DNA of 16,684 nt from Kiritimatiellia bacterium (lineage in GTDB: Bacteria; Verrucomicrobiota; Kiritimatiellia; SLAD01): assembly GCA_007125875.1 (NCBI GenBank), contig SLCI01000019.1, positions 1 through 16,684 of the forward strand, given 5' to 3'. This document shows positions 7,685 through 14,726 of this stretch, piece by piece; within the stretch, counting starts at the first letter, position 1, and each line of letters starts with the position of its first letter. Under the pieces are notes generated by a model. It had not been told where the DNA came from and did not search any database. It worked only from the letters and a program-made list of their open reading frames with translations. The translations under genes and the position numbers were made by a program.

Positions 7685-8319
7685 TGCTTGAGCATCTCCA
7701 TCAGTTGTGCGTTGCGTCCTTGTTGCACGGCGGCTTTCAAGTCGGTGGGGGTGTCCAGATCTAGCACGAAGCTGGGTAAGCGCAAAACTTCGCACGGCAC
7801 ATTTTGTTGCGCGGCCCGTTCACAATAGTCGGGAAACGAACGATTCCCGAACCGGAAGCGGATGACATTGGGCGGTGTAGTAAGGATGGCGTTGGTGCCG
7901 TCATCATCGACCGCCGGCACCAAGATCACCGAGGGATCGGGACGCGGCGTGTCTATTAATTGACTCAGTTCGTCGGCATTAATGCGCGCCATGTCACCCG
8001 GAATTACCACTTGTGATCGGAACCCGCGCGCCACACTCCACGCCGTGGCGCGCTCGACGGCGGCCGTTTCGCCTTCCGCCTGATCTTCTTTCAGTGCGGT
8101 AAAGCCCGACGCCTCGGCCCGCTGCGCGATGTCTGCGCTGTCCGTAATGACCAGCACGTGGGCGCGGTCCAGGAACCCGTTGAAAAAGGAGAATGTTTGA
8201 TCGATCAAATAATGCGCCAGTTCGAGTCGTTGCTCGGGCGTGAGCAAGGCGGACAAGCGTTCCTTGGCGCCGTGCGGGTCTTTGATCGGTAAGACGATGT
8301 TCAAATCTTTGGTCGACAT
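7663..8319 (-). CDS. cofC: 2-phospho-L-lactate (or PEP / 3-phosphoglycerate) guanylyltransferase CofC
   Basis: A 218-residue nucleotidyltransferase that activates a three-carbon phospho-acid with GTP for transfer to FO. The N-terminal PIKDPHGAKERL (11-22) is the CofC variant of the glycosyltransferase-A nucleotide loop. PGDM (107-110), DDDGTNAI (138-145), the FGNRSF block (158-162) and VLDLDTPTDL (185-194) are further family markers, including the metal-binding acidic residues. The substrate differs among organisms (2-phospholactate in archaea, phosphoenolpyruvate in mycobacteria, 3-phosphoglycerate in one Gram-negative endosymbiont) and I cannot assign it from sequence here. It starts 15 bases after the cofD stop, with only a weak GGA ribosome signal, and overlaps cofE, so the three are one transcription unit. 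Confidence 0.92.
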   Translation of the reverse strand: MSTKDLNIVLPIKDPHGAKERLSALLTPEQRLELAHYLIDQTFSFFNGFLDRAHVLVITDSADIAQRAEASGFTALKEDQAEGETAAVERATAWSVARGFRSQVVIPGDMARINADELSQLIDTPRPDPSVILVPAVDDDGTNAILTTPPNVIRFRFGNRSFPDYCERAAQQNVPCEVLRLPSFVLDLDTPTDLKAAVQQGRNAQLMEMLKQWQIPLT

Positions 8320-8334
8320 GCTGTGTATCCAGTC

Positions 8335-9285
8335 CTATGCGCGTTGCAAGGCGATGATGGCGCGCGCCAAGGTGATGCGATCCTCGGGCTGCTGCATAAT
8401 GGTGCGGGTCGCAACCGGCTCGATCCCGCGCCCGCGGATCTCGTCGCCGTGAGCGGCATCGCAGTCGTCAATCACCAGCGTATCGATCAGGCCCTTGTAG
8501 TAGTCGGCCACGCCGAGAGCGTCGGCGGTATAGTCCATTGCCCGCATCATGCGATCCGACGGGCCTTTCAGGGAGCGGCCGCCCACCAGCGGACTCACCG
8601 CGATGCGGTTTGCGCGCGTTTCGTGTAGTGCCGTTCGCATGCCTTGTACGGCCAAAATCGGGGCCACGCTGGCAATGGGGTTGCTGGGGGCAATGACGAC
8701 GAGGTCGGCCTGTCGCACAGCGGCGTTGACCTCGGGCGTAATCGTCGCCACATCGCTGCCGGCATACGTGACATCCACGGGTTCCGGGCCGCAGCGCAAT
8801 TTCAAGTACCAGGTCTGGAAGTCGTAGGTGTCTTCACTTGTTGTGACCATGGTTTGCAGGTCGGCGTCGGTGGGGGGCAGGACCCGGGCATGCTGTACGC
8901 CCAGTCCGCGTGCGATCGCTTGCGCAATCTCCGTCGGGCGTACCCCGGCGCGCCGCTGTTGCGTGCGGTAAATGTGCGTCGCTAAATCGCGGTCGCCGAG
9001 ATTCATCCAGGTGTCCTCACCGAGCTGCTTCAGCGCGTCCAGTGCGTGAAAGGTTTCATCCGCGTAGCCCCAACCTTTGGCGGTGTCCACCACCTTGGCG
9101 AGGGTGTAGGTGACGATGTCGAGATCCGGCGAAACCCATAGCCCATGCTGCTCAATGTCGTCGCCGATATTGCCGATCACGGTCAGCGCGGGGCGCTGCT
9201 CGATCCGGGCAAAGCCGTCCACCAGCTTGGCGCCGCCAATGCCCCCGGAGAGGATGACCACGTTGGGTGATGAAAGTTCACTCAT
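8335..9285 (-). CDS. cofD: 2-phospho-L-lactate transferase CofD (FbiA)
   Basis: A 316-residue protein that transfers the activated phospho-acid moiety from the GDP intermediate made by CofC to FO, giving F420-0 or its dehydro form. Landmarks in order are LSGGIGGAKLVDG (12-24), the nucleotide loop; GNIGDDIEQHGLWVSPDLD (38-56), with GDD a metal and substrate site; WMNLGDRDLATHIYRT (93-108); and IAPSNPIASVAPIL in the second half. Length is normal for the family. The ATG at 9285 is preceded by AAGG about 11 bases upstream. A strong terminator-like hairpin (9308-9348 with a T-run to 9302) ends only about 22 bases upstream of the start, so expression probably depends on read-through or on processing at the hairpin. 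Confidence 0.94.
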   Translation of the reverse strand: MSELSSPNVVILSGGIGGAKLVDGFARIEQRPALTVIGNIGDDIEQHGLWVSPDLDIVTYTLAKVVDTAKGWGYADETFHALDALKQLGEDTWMNLGDRDLATHIYRTQQRRAGVRPTEIAQAIARGLGVQHARVLPPTDADLQTMVTTSEDTYDFQTWYLKLRCGPEPVDVTYAGSDVATITPEVNAAVRQADLVVIAPSNPIASVAPILAVQGMRTALHETRANRIAVSPLVGGRSLKGPSDRMMRAMDYTADALGVADYYKGLIDTLVIDDCDAAHGDEIRGRGIEPVATRTIMQQPEDRITLARAIIALQRA

Positions 9286-9301
9286 GGGACGGGCGTACCT
9301 T

Positions 9302-9348
9302 AAAAGACTGGCGAAGGAAAGCGCGTGTTTGCGCTTCCTTCGCCAGTG
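9302..9348 (-). terminator. Strong hairpin plus T-run just upstream of cofD: terminator or attenuator
   Basis: Read on the minus strand, GCGCTTTCCTTCGCCAGT (9308-9325) pairs with ACTGGCGAAGGAAGCGC (9332-9348) over 17 base pairs with one bulged base and a 6-base loop, and is followed at once by CTTTTAA. That is the form of a rho-independent terminator for the cofH-LLM transcript. On the plus strand the following bases (GGCTAATTTG) lack a T-run, so the signal is directional. Confidence 0.75.
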
Positions 9349-9405
9349 GCTAATTTGGAACAGCTTGCGGGTCCCCAGTCTCCAATACGTGTCAGTCTAT
9401 TCTCT

Positions 9406-9496
9406 GAGGACGCGACGGAGCGCGTCCCTCCGGAAAGCCCCTGCCTTAACTCATCGTGTTTAATGAGGGCTGGAGGGGCAACCTCTGTGTTGCCCC
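9406..9496. repeat. Cluster of palindromic hairpins in the LLM-cofD spacer
   Basis: Three hairpins occur in 91 bases: GAGGACGCG (9406-9414) with CGCGTCCCTC (9421-9430), nine pairs with one bulge; CTCAT (9450-9454) with ATGAG (9463-9467), which can be enclosed by AGCCC (9436-9440) and GGGCT (9467-9471); and a perfect eight-pair GGGGCAAC (9475-9482) with GTTGCCCC (9489-9496). None has a T-run. They look like small intergenic palindromic repeats, or one folded leader. The whole spacer 9286-9532 holds no credible gene. Confidence 0.55.
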
Positions 9497-9532
9497 GAGA
9501 ATGAACTGACAAGATATAGAGACTGGTGTGAC

Positions 9533-10543
9533 TCAATTTACGGCAAAGGTATCAATCATCAGCTTCACGTCATCGGCCATCGGATACAGGATGGGGCAGG
9601 TACAGCCGTGATCAATGTACTCTTGCACCTTCTTCTTCACCTGGTCCGGCGTGCCGCTGGCGGAAATCTTGTCGACGATTTCATCGGGCACAAACTGCAT
9701 GGCCTTTTCGACCTGTTCCTTCGTGCAGGGCCAACCCAAAATGCTTTGCACCTTGTCAACGATCTCTTGCGGCGTGTTGCTTGCCTTGGCGATATGCGGT
9801 TGTTGTGCAAGGTATTGCGTCAGTAACCACTTGGCGGCATAGCGCGCTTTGTTTTCATCATGGTCAACCGAACAGACCACCAACTGGGGCCGATCGATTT
9901 CGTCCAGCGTGCGGCCCGCCTTCTTGGCGCCTTTCTCGAGCAGCTCCAGCGCTTGATCATTGTATTCGGGTGCAACGCAATAGTTCAGCACGGCACCGTC
10001 GGAGATTTCGCCGGTCAGCTCCATCATCTTCGGGCCGGTAGCGCCAACCATCAGCGGCACGTTGCGCGGATTGGTGTTGCCGTGTACGACGTCGAGTTTG
10101 ATGCCGTTCACCTTATGGAAGTCGCCGTCATAGGTGACCGTTTCCATGTTCAAGAGTTTACGCATGACCTCAATGGTTTCGCGCATCGCTTTGAGCGGGC
10201 GACTACGATCAATGCCCACATTCTTTGCGAGCGGATCCCACCAAGCGCCGATACCGCAGATGACGCGGTTGGGGGCGAGGTCGTCCAGGGTCAGGAAGGT
10301 GGAGGCCAGCAGGCCGATGTTGCGCGTCCAGTTGTTTAACACGCCAGACCCGACCTTGATCTTCTTGGTCACTGCCGCGAACGCAGCCATCGGCACGATC
10401 GCGTCACGGACTAGTCGTGACTCCGCCTGCCAGACAGCCTCAAAGCCTTTCTCCTCGGCGTACTTGACGTACTCGATACCGTCTTGCAGCGAGTGTTTAT
10501 CCTGCAAATACAACGCTACTCGTTTTGGGTTCTCCGCACTCAT
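9533..10543 (-). CDS. LLM-class putative F420-dependent oxidoreductase (Mer-like)
   Basis: A 336-residue protein of the luciferase-like (bacterial luciferase / methylenetetrahydromethanopterin reductase) TIM-barrel family. Visible family features are IEYVKYAEEKGFEAVWQAE (23-41, first beta-alpha unit), KIKVGSGVLNNWTRN (61-75, with the strand carrying the non-prolyl cis peptide), LDDLAPNRVICGIGAWWDP (86-104), the MRETIEVMRKLL helix (120-131) and VPLMVGATGPKMMELTGEISDG further on. Members use either F420 or FMN; the position between cofH and cofD in a F420 locus makes F420 the better guess. The substrate is unknown. It starts 23 bases after cofH with AAGGA about six bases before the ATG, so it is co-transcribed with cofH. 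The ATG at 10543 gives the expected domain start. Confidence 0.85.
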   Translation of the reverse strand: MSAENPKRVALYLQDKHSLQDGIEYVKYAEEKGFEAVWQAESRLVRDAIVPMAAFAAVTKKIKVGSGVLNNWTRNIGLLASTFLTLDDLAPNRVICGIGAWWDPLAKNVGIDRSRPLKAMRETIEVMRKLLNMETVTYDGDFHKVNGIKLDVVHGNTNPRNVPLMVGATGPKMMELTGEISDGAVLNYCVAPEYNDQALELLEKGAKKAGRTLDEIDRPQLVVCSVDHDENKARYAAKWLLTQYLAQQPHIAKASNTPQEIVDKVQSILGWPCTKEQVEKAMQFVPDEIVDKISASGTPDQVKKKVQEYIDHGCTCPILYPMADDVKLMIDTFAVN

Positions 10544-10566
10544 GTCGTTCCTTTCTGTTTCTCCTA

Positions 10567-11841
10567 CTATTTACATTGCGTAGATGGTTCAAGCGTATCA
10601 AAGCTTTCCGAGCCACTCACTGTTGTCTCTGCCTTGCGCGGCACCAGCGGGGGAATATCGGCTGGATCATGATCCTCGTATCGCTCCACCACTTCATACA
10701 GCGTGTTGCGACGCACGGGCACGCGCCCGGCTGCGCGAATGATGTCGACCATCTCGCGCGGCGTGATTTCTTGTCCGTGGCTGGCCCCGGCAGCGCGCGA
10801 GATGCTTTCGTTCATCAAGGTGCCGCCCAAATCATTTACGCCGTATCCAAGCATTTCGCGTGCAAGGTCGGGGCCCATCTTGACCCATGAAACTTGAATG
10901 TTATCGATCCAGCCCGCCAGCATCAGGCGCGCGACGGCATGCATGTGGATGTTCTCGTGGTACGTCGGGCCGGGCCGCGCCCCGCCATCAAGATAGAGCG
11001 GCGACTCGTAATGGATAAAGCCTAACGGCACAAACTCGGTGAAGCCGCCCGTGTCCTGTTGAATCGAGCGCAGCAGCGCGATGTGATTTGCCCAGTGCCG
11101 TGGCTCGTCGACGTGTCCATACATGATCGTCGATGTGGTGGGCACACCTTCGTCGTGGGCGGCGCGGATGATGGCGACCCAGTCGTCGGCCGAAAGTTTG
11201 TCCTGTGTCAGTTGCTTGCGCACCTCCACATCGAGAATCTCGGCAGCGGTGCCCGGCATGGAGTTCAGCCCGTGTACTTTCAGGTCGCGAATGAATTCCG
11301 CTGGCGTGCAGCGCGCCTTTTTCGCGCCAAACCAGATTTCGAAAGGCGAAAACGCGTGGATATGAATGTCGGGCACCTCGGCCTTAATCGCCATCAAGAT
11401 GTTCCGATAATGGTCAGCAGGTATTTTCGGATGCAACCCGCCCTGAATACAGACCTCTGTTGCGCCACGATCCCACGCCTCACGGGCGCGTCGGACGATT
11501 TCGTCCAGCGATAGCGATTCGGCCTCCGCATCTTCAAAACGCTTGCGGAAGTTGCAGAAGCGGCAACCCATGTAGCAAATGTTGGTGAAATTGATGTTGC
11601 GCGTGATGACGAACGAAACCTCATCGCCGACCCGGCTGGCACGGATCAAATCAGCTGCCTGCAGGACCGCTTGTAGATCGGCGCCTTCTGTGTAGAAGAG
11701 CTGCTCCCCTTCTGCGGTGGAGATTTCCTGATCCTGGAATGGTTTTTCCAGAATACGCGCAATCCGGGAATCAATCTGACTAAGGTTTCGCTCCCAATCA
11801 GCTACTTGCGCCGCGTTCAGTTTGCGTAGTGGTGTAATCAT
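10567..11841 (-). CDS. cofH: FO synthase subunit CofH (radical SAM, 5-amino-6-ribitylaminouracil--tyrosine hydroxyphenyltransferase)
   Basis: A 424-residue radical SAM enzyme. The NINFTNICYMGCRFCNF block supplies the CX3CX2C iron-sulfur ligands Cys89, Cys93 and Cys96. EVCIQGGLHP, IHAFSPFEI, GLNSMPGTAAEILD, TSTIMYGHVDEPRHW and EFVPLGFIH follow in the order of the CofH/MqnC/MqnE superfamily. CofH joins 5-amino-6-ribitylaminouracil to a 4-hydroxybenzyl unit from tyrosine; CofG then closes the ring to give the deazaflavin FO. The menaquinone enzymes MqnC/MqnE are relatives, but the neighbouring cofC, cofD and cofE make CofH the right call. Start: the ATG at 11841 (MITPLRKLNA) is preferred over 11901 because the extra upstream residues read through the spacer and do not resemble the family; only a weak GAG lies upstream. 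CofG is not in the window and is not fused here. Confidence 0.9.
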   Translation of the reverse strand: MITPLRKLNAAQVADWERNLSQIDSRIARILEKPFQDQEISTAEGEQLFYTEGADLQAVLQAADLIRASRVGDEVSFVITRNINFTNICYMGCRFCNFRKRFEDAEAESLSLDEIVRRAREAWDRGATEVCIQGGLHPKIPADHYRNILMAIKAEVPDIHIHAFSPFEIWFGAKKARCTPAEFIRDLKVHGLNSMPGTAAEILDVEVRKQLTQDKLSADDWVAIIRAAHDEGVPTTSTIMYGHVDEPRHWANHIALLRSIQQDTGGFTEFVPLGFIHYESPLYLDGGARPGPTYHENIHMHAVARLMLAGWIDNIQVSWVKMGPDLAREMLGYGVNDLGGTLMNESISRAAGASHGQEITPREMVDIIRAAGRVPVRRNTLYEVVERYEDHDPADIPPLVPRKAETTVSGSESFDTLEPSTQCK

Positions 11842-11916
11842 CGCAATCTCGTCATTTCTGAATCTGATATACAATCGCAGCCCGCCTATTGTGTCGAGCA
11901 ATTTCCCGTGAGCCGG

Positions 11917-12060
11917 TCATATCGAGTGGAGCGCAGCGGAGTCGAGATATCTCAGGCCCTTCCAACAGCCGGCAGCGCTTTGCGAGCCCTGCCGATGTTT
12001 GCTGCACGCTTGCAGGGGTTGCTGGTGTGGCATGAGATTCCTCGACTTCACCCGGAATGA
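11917..12060. repeat. Degenerate inverted repeat pair in the cofH / aminotransferase spacer
   Basis: The left arm, 11917-11953, begins TCATATCGAGTGGAG and ends GTCGAGATATCTC. The right arm, 12034-12060, read on the minus strand begins TCATTCCGGGTGAA and ends GTCGAGGAATCTC. The two align end to end apart from a ten-base block (GCGCAGCGGA) missing from the right arm. They face each other around about 80 bases that contain a smaller CTGCA-TGCAG hairpin. This has the form of a mobile or dispersed intergenic palindrome; similar TCGAG/GGAGCGCAGCGGAG phrases are common intergenic repeats in many bacteria, from general memory. The full 356-base spacer 11842-12197 contains no credible gene. Confidence 0.6.
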
Positions 12061-12139
12061 TCGCTTGCCCGTGCGCTGAGCCATGAACCAGTGTCCCCGC
12101 CCGTCTTGTTTTTCGCCGTCGCACCATGGCCTTCTGCGC

Positions 12140-12167
12140 TTGACGTTTGGCATGACGAGCGCATACC
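12140..12167 (+). promoter_or_regulatory. Candidate promoter of the aminotransferase-ald-DUF1343 operon
   Basis: TTGACG (12140-12145, five of six) is followed after 16 bases by CATACC (12162-12167, three of six). The expected start would leave a leader of about 25 bases including the AGGGGA ribosome site at 12185-12190. A second TTGACG at 12168-12173 is too near the ATG to be a useful -35. Confidence 0.35.
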
Positions 12168-12197
12168 CTTGACGATTGTTAATTAGGGGAAAAACTG

Positions 12198-13538
12198 ATG
12201 ACTACACCACAACTGCCACCGTATGATTACACGCCTGCTCCTTATAATGGGCCTTCTTTCGATGAAGTCATGGAGATGCGTAAACGCTACCTCACACCAG
12301 CGCTGGTCACGTATTACAAGAATCCCATCATGCTGGTGGAAGGCTCGATGCAATATCTGTTCGACGAGAAGGGGAGACGCTATGTCGATATGTTTGGCGG
12401 CATCGTCACGGTCAGCGTCGGACACAGTCACCCCCATGTAATGGAGGCCGCGCGCCAGCAGTTTGATCGTCTGCAACACACCACCACCATTTACTTACAT
12501 CCCGCTATTGCCACTTATGGCAAAGAGTTGGCGGCCCGCATGCCGGGTGATTTGAGTGTCTGCTATTTTGTTAACTCGGGGTCCGAAGCCAATGACCTGG
12601 CGATGACGATGGCGCGGGCATACACGGGCAACTATGACATGGTGGCTCTGCGCAACGCGTACCATGGCGGTATTTCCAGTACGATGGGCCTGACCTCGCA
12701 TCACACGTGGAAATATAACGTACCGCACTCATTCGGCATTCAACACGCCTTGATGCCGGACACCTATCGCGGGCCTTGGTTCGCCGATGATCCCGACGCG
12801 GGCAAAAAGTACGCGGACGACGTGCTCGACATGATTCGCATGGGCACCTCCGGCCAAGTGGCCGCGTTCATTGCGGAGTCGATTCAAGGTGTCGGTGGCA
12901 CCATCGTGTTCCCGGACGGCTATTTGAAGCGCGTCTACGAACATGTCCGTGCTCATGGCGGTATTTGTATCGCTGACGAAGTGCAAGCTGGTTTCGGTCG
13001 AACAGGTTCTCACTTCTGGGGCTTTGAAACGCAAGACGTCGTGCCGGATATCGTCACGATGGCGAAGGGGATCGGTAACGGCGCGCCGCTGGCGGCGGTG
13101 GTGACGACGCCGGAAATCGCGCAAACACTCACGAACCGCATTCACTTCAACACCTACGGTGGCAACCCGGTGTCCTGCGCCATGGGCAAGGCCGTGCTCG
13201 AGGTGATCGAGAAGGAAGGCTTGCAAGCGCACTGTGCAGAACTTGGCGCTTACTTCATGGACGGTTTGAATAAGTTGAAAGACAAGCATGACATCATTGG
13301 GCAGGTGCGTGGCAAAGGCTTAATGCTGGGTGTCGAATTGGTGAAGGACCACAAGACCAAGGAGCCCGCCTCGGCCGAGTGCGCCCAGGTTTTCGAAGCC
13401 GTGAAGGACATGGGGCTCTTGATGGGCAAAGGCGGACTATTCGGCAACGTGCTGCGCGTCAAGCCGCCTATGTGCATTCAGCGGGCCGATGTCGATTTCG
13501 CTTTGGAAGTCTTGGATCGAGCTTTTGCCGGACTTTAA
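12198..13538 (+). CDS. Class III aminotransferase, AGXT2-like (alanine--glyoxylate type)
   Basis: A 446-residue PLP-dependent fold-type I aminotransferase. GGIVTVSVGHSHP, FVNSGSEANDLAMTMAR (PLP phosphate contact), ALRNAYHGG, ICIADEVQAGFGRTG (the Asp that holds the pyridine nitrogen) and MAKGIGNGAPLAAV, with Schiff-base Lys290, are all intact. Over most of its length the sequence reads like vertebrate AGXT2 (for example HFNTYGGNPVSCAMGKAVLEVIEKE and VRGKGLMLGVELV). AGXT2 enzymes transfer amino groups from alanine, 3-aminoisobutyrate or methylated arginines to glyoxylate or pyruvate. Bacterial relatives are often annotated simply as class III aminotransferases, so the exact pair is uncertain. 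The ATG follows AGGGGA by seven bases. The next gene, alanine dehydrogenase, starts 42 bases downstream on the same strand, supporting alanine or pyruvate as one partner. Confidence 0.9.
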   Translation: MTTPQLPPYDYTPAPYNGPSFDEVMEMRKRYLTPALVTYYKNPIMLVEGSMQYLFDEKGRRYVDMFGGIVTVSVGHSHPHVMEAARQQFDRLQHTTTIYLHPAIATYGKELAARMPGDLSVCYFVNSGSEANDLAMTMARAYTGNYDMVALRNAYHGGISSTMGLTSHHTWKYNVPHSFGIQHALMPDTYRGPWFADDPDAGKKYADDVLDMIRMGTSGQVAAFIAESIQGVGGTIVFPDGYLKRVYEHVRAHGGICIADEVQAGFGRTGSHFWGFETQDVVPDIVTMAKGIGNGAPLAAVVTTPEIAQTLTNRIHFNTYGGNPVSCAMGKAVLEVIEKEGLQAHCAELGAYFMDGLNKLKDKHDIIGQVRGKGLMLGVELVKDHKTKEPASAECAQVFEAVKDMGLLMGKGGLFGNVLRVKPPMCIQRADVDFALEVLDRAFAGL

Positions 13539-13580
13539 TCCGTAAACTAGCGGGCCCGGTACCGCGATGAAGGAGTAGAC

Positions 13581-14678
13581 ATGCAAGTTGGAATCCCCCG
13601 TGAAGTGAAAGTGAAAGAGAATCGTGTGGCATGCACCCCGGGCGGTGTCCGCATGCTGGTGCAATCCGGTCACACGGTGCTGGTCGAAAATGATGCCGGT
13701 ATCGGGGCAGGCTACGACAACGCACAATACGAGATGGCCGGCGCTAAGATCGTGCCGACCGCAGCGGATGCTTGGTCTGCCGAGATGGTGATTAAGGTGA
13801 AAGAGCCGATCGCCTCAGAATATCAGTTTCTCCGTCCGGATCTCATCCTCTTCACGTATTTGCATCTCGCGGCGGATCAACCGTTGACGGTCAAGTTGGC
13901 CGAACAAAAGGTTGCCTCAATTGCTTATGAAACCGTTCAGGTCGGGCGTCGCTTGCCGTTGCTCGAGCCGATGAGTGAAATCGCGGGTCGTATGGCATCC
14001 ATTGTGGGTGCCCATTTCTTGAGCAAGGCGCAAGGCGGTAAAGGCGTGCTGCTCGGCGGGGTGCCCGGTGTGTCGCCTGGTAAGGCCCTCGTGATGGGCG
14101 GCGGAACAGCCGGGATTAATGCCGGCCGCGTTGCCGCCGGTATCGGTGCCGAAGTGACGATTCTGGAAGTGGACTTGGAGAAGATGCGTTTCTTGGACAT
14201 CACCATGCATGCCTCGGCGCACACGCTCTATTCGAACGAGCAAAACTTGTTGGAAGCCTTGCCCTCAGTGGACCTGCTGATTGGCGCGGTGCTGTTGCCC
14301 GGAGCGAAGGCTCCGAAACTGATCACGCGCAAGATGTTGGAAGTGATGAAACCCGGCACGGTCTTCGTGGACATCGCGATTGATCAGGGCGGCTGCGCGG
14401 AGACGTCTCGCCCGACGACGCATGAAGACCCGATCTACTTCGAAGAAGATATTCTGCACTACTGCGTTGCCAATATGCCCGGTGCCTATGCCCGTACATC
14501 GACACAGGCGTTGACCAATGCCACCAGCCAGTACGCGATGAAGATTGCAAACCTCGGTATGGAGGAAGCGTTACGGCAATTGCCCGAGTTGAAGCCGGGA
14601 CTGAATACTTTCGGCGGCCACGTGACATATCAGGCGGTCGCTGAGGCGCACGGGCTAGAGTATAAACCTTACGAGTAA
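13581..14678 (+). CDS. ald: Alanine dehydrogenase
   Basis: A 365-residue NAD-dependent enzyme interconverting L-alanine and pyruvate plus ammonia; typical length is about 370. The N-terminal MQVGIPREVKVKENRVACTP is diagnostic. Catalytic and substrate residues seen are Lys74 in IKVKEP, His95 in FTYLHLAAD and Asp268 in VDIAIDQGGC. The Rossmann loop GGGTAG lies at 173-178 and the nucleotide-ribose acidic residue at about 198. CVANMPGAYARTSTQALTNAT is the conserved C-terminal block. The ATG has AAGGAG five bases upstream (13570-13575), so the start is secure. Placed second in an operon with the AGXT2-like transaminase, it can remake or consume alanine and pyruvate used by that enzyme. Nothing is missing or altered. 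Confidence 0.96.
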   Translation: MQVGIPREVKVKENRVACTPGGVRMLVQSGHTVLVENDAGIGAGYDNAQYEMAGAKIVPTAADAWSAEMVIKVKEPIASEYQFLRPDLILFTYLHLAADQPLTVKLAEQKVASIAYETVQVGRRLPLLEPMSEIAGRMASIVGAHFLSKAQGGKGVLLGGVPGVSPGKALVMGGGTAGINAGRVAAGIGAEVTILEVDLEKMRFLDITMHASAHTLYSNEQNLLEALPSVDLLIGAVLLPGAKAPKLITRKMLEVMKPGTVFVDIAIDQGGCAETSRPTTHEDPIYFEEDILHYCVANMPGAYARTSTQALTNATSQYAMKIANLGMEEALRQLPELKPGLNTFGGHVTYQAVAEAHGLEYKPYE

Positions 14679-14726
14679 TCACAACGTCTCGCCGTTGGGC
14701 GTATGCCCGATCGTCAGTAGGAACCT

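Noticed and set aside
9300..9536. 78-residue minus-strand frame between cofD and the LLM gene
   Set aside because: It runs through four hairpins and the terminator-like stem, has no ribosome site and no recognisable sequence, so it is better read as non-coding spacer.
10567..11901. MqnC or MqnE (futalosine menaquinone pathway) for the radical SAM gene
   Set aside because: Same superfamily, but cofD, cofC and cofE are next door and no mqn gene is present, so CofH is the better assignment.
11852..12153. Two overlapping minus-strand frames in the cofH/aminotransferase spacer
   Set aside because: Their translations are largely the inverted repeat arms read as protein, and no start has a ribosome site.
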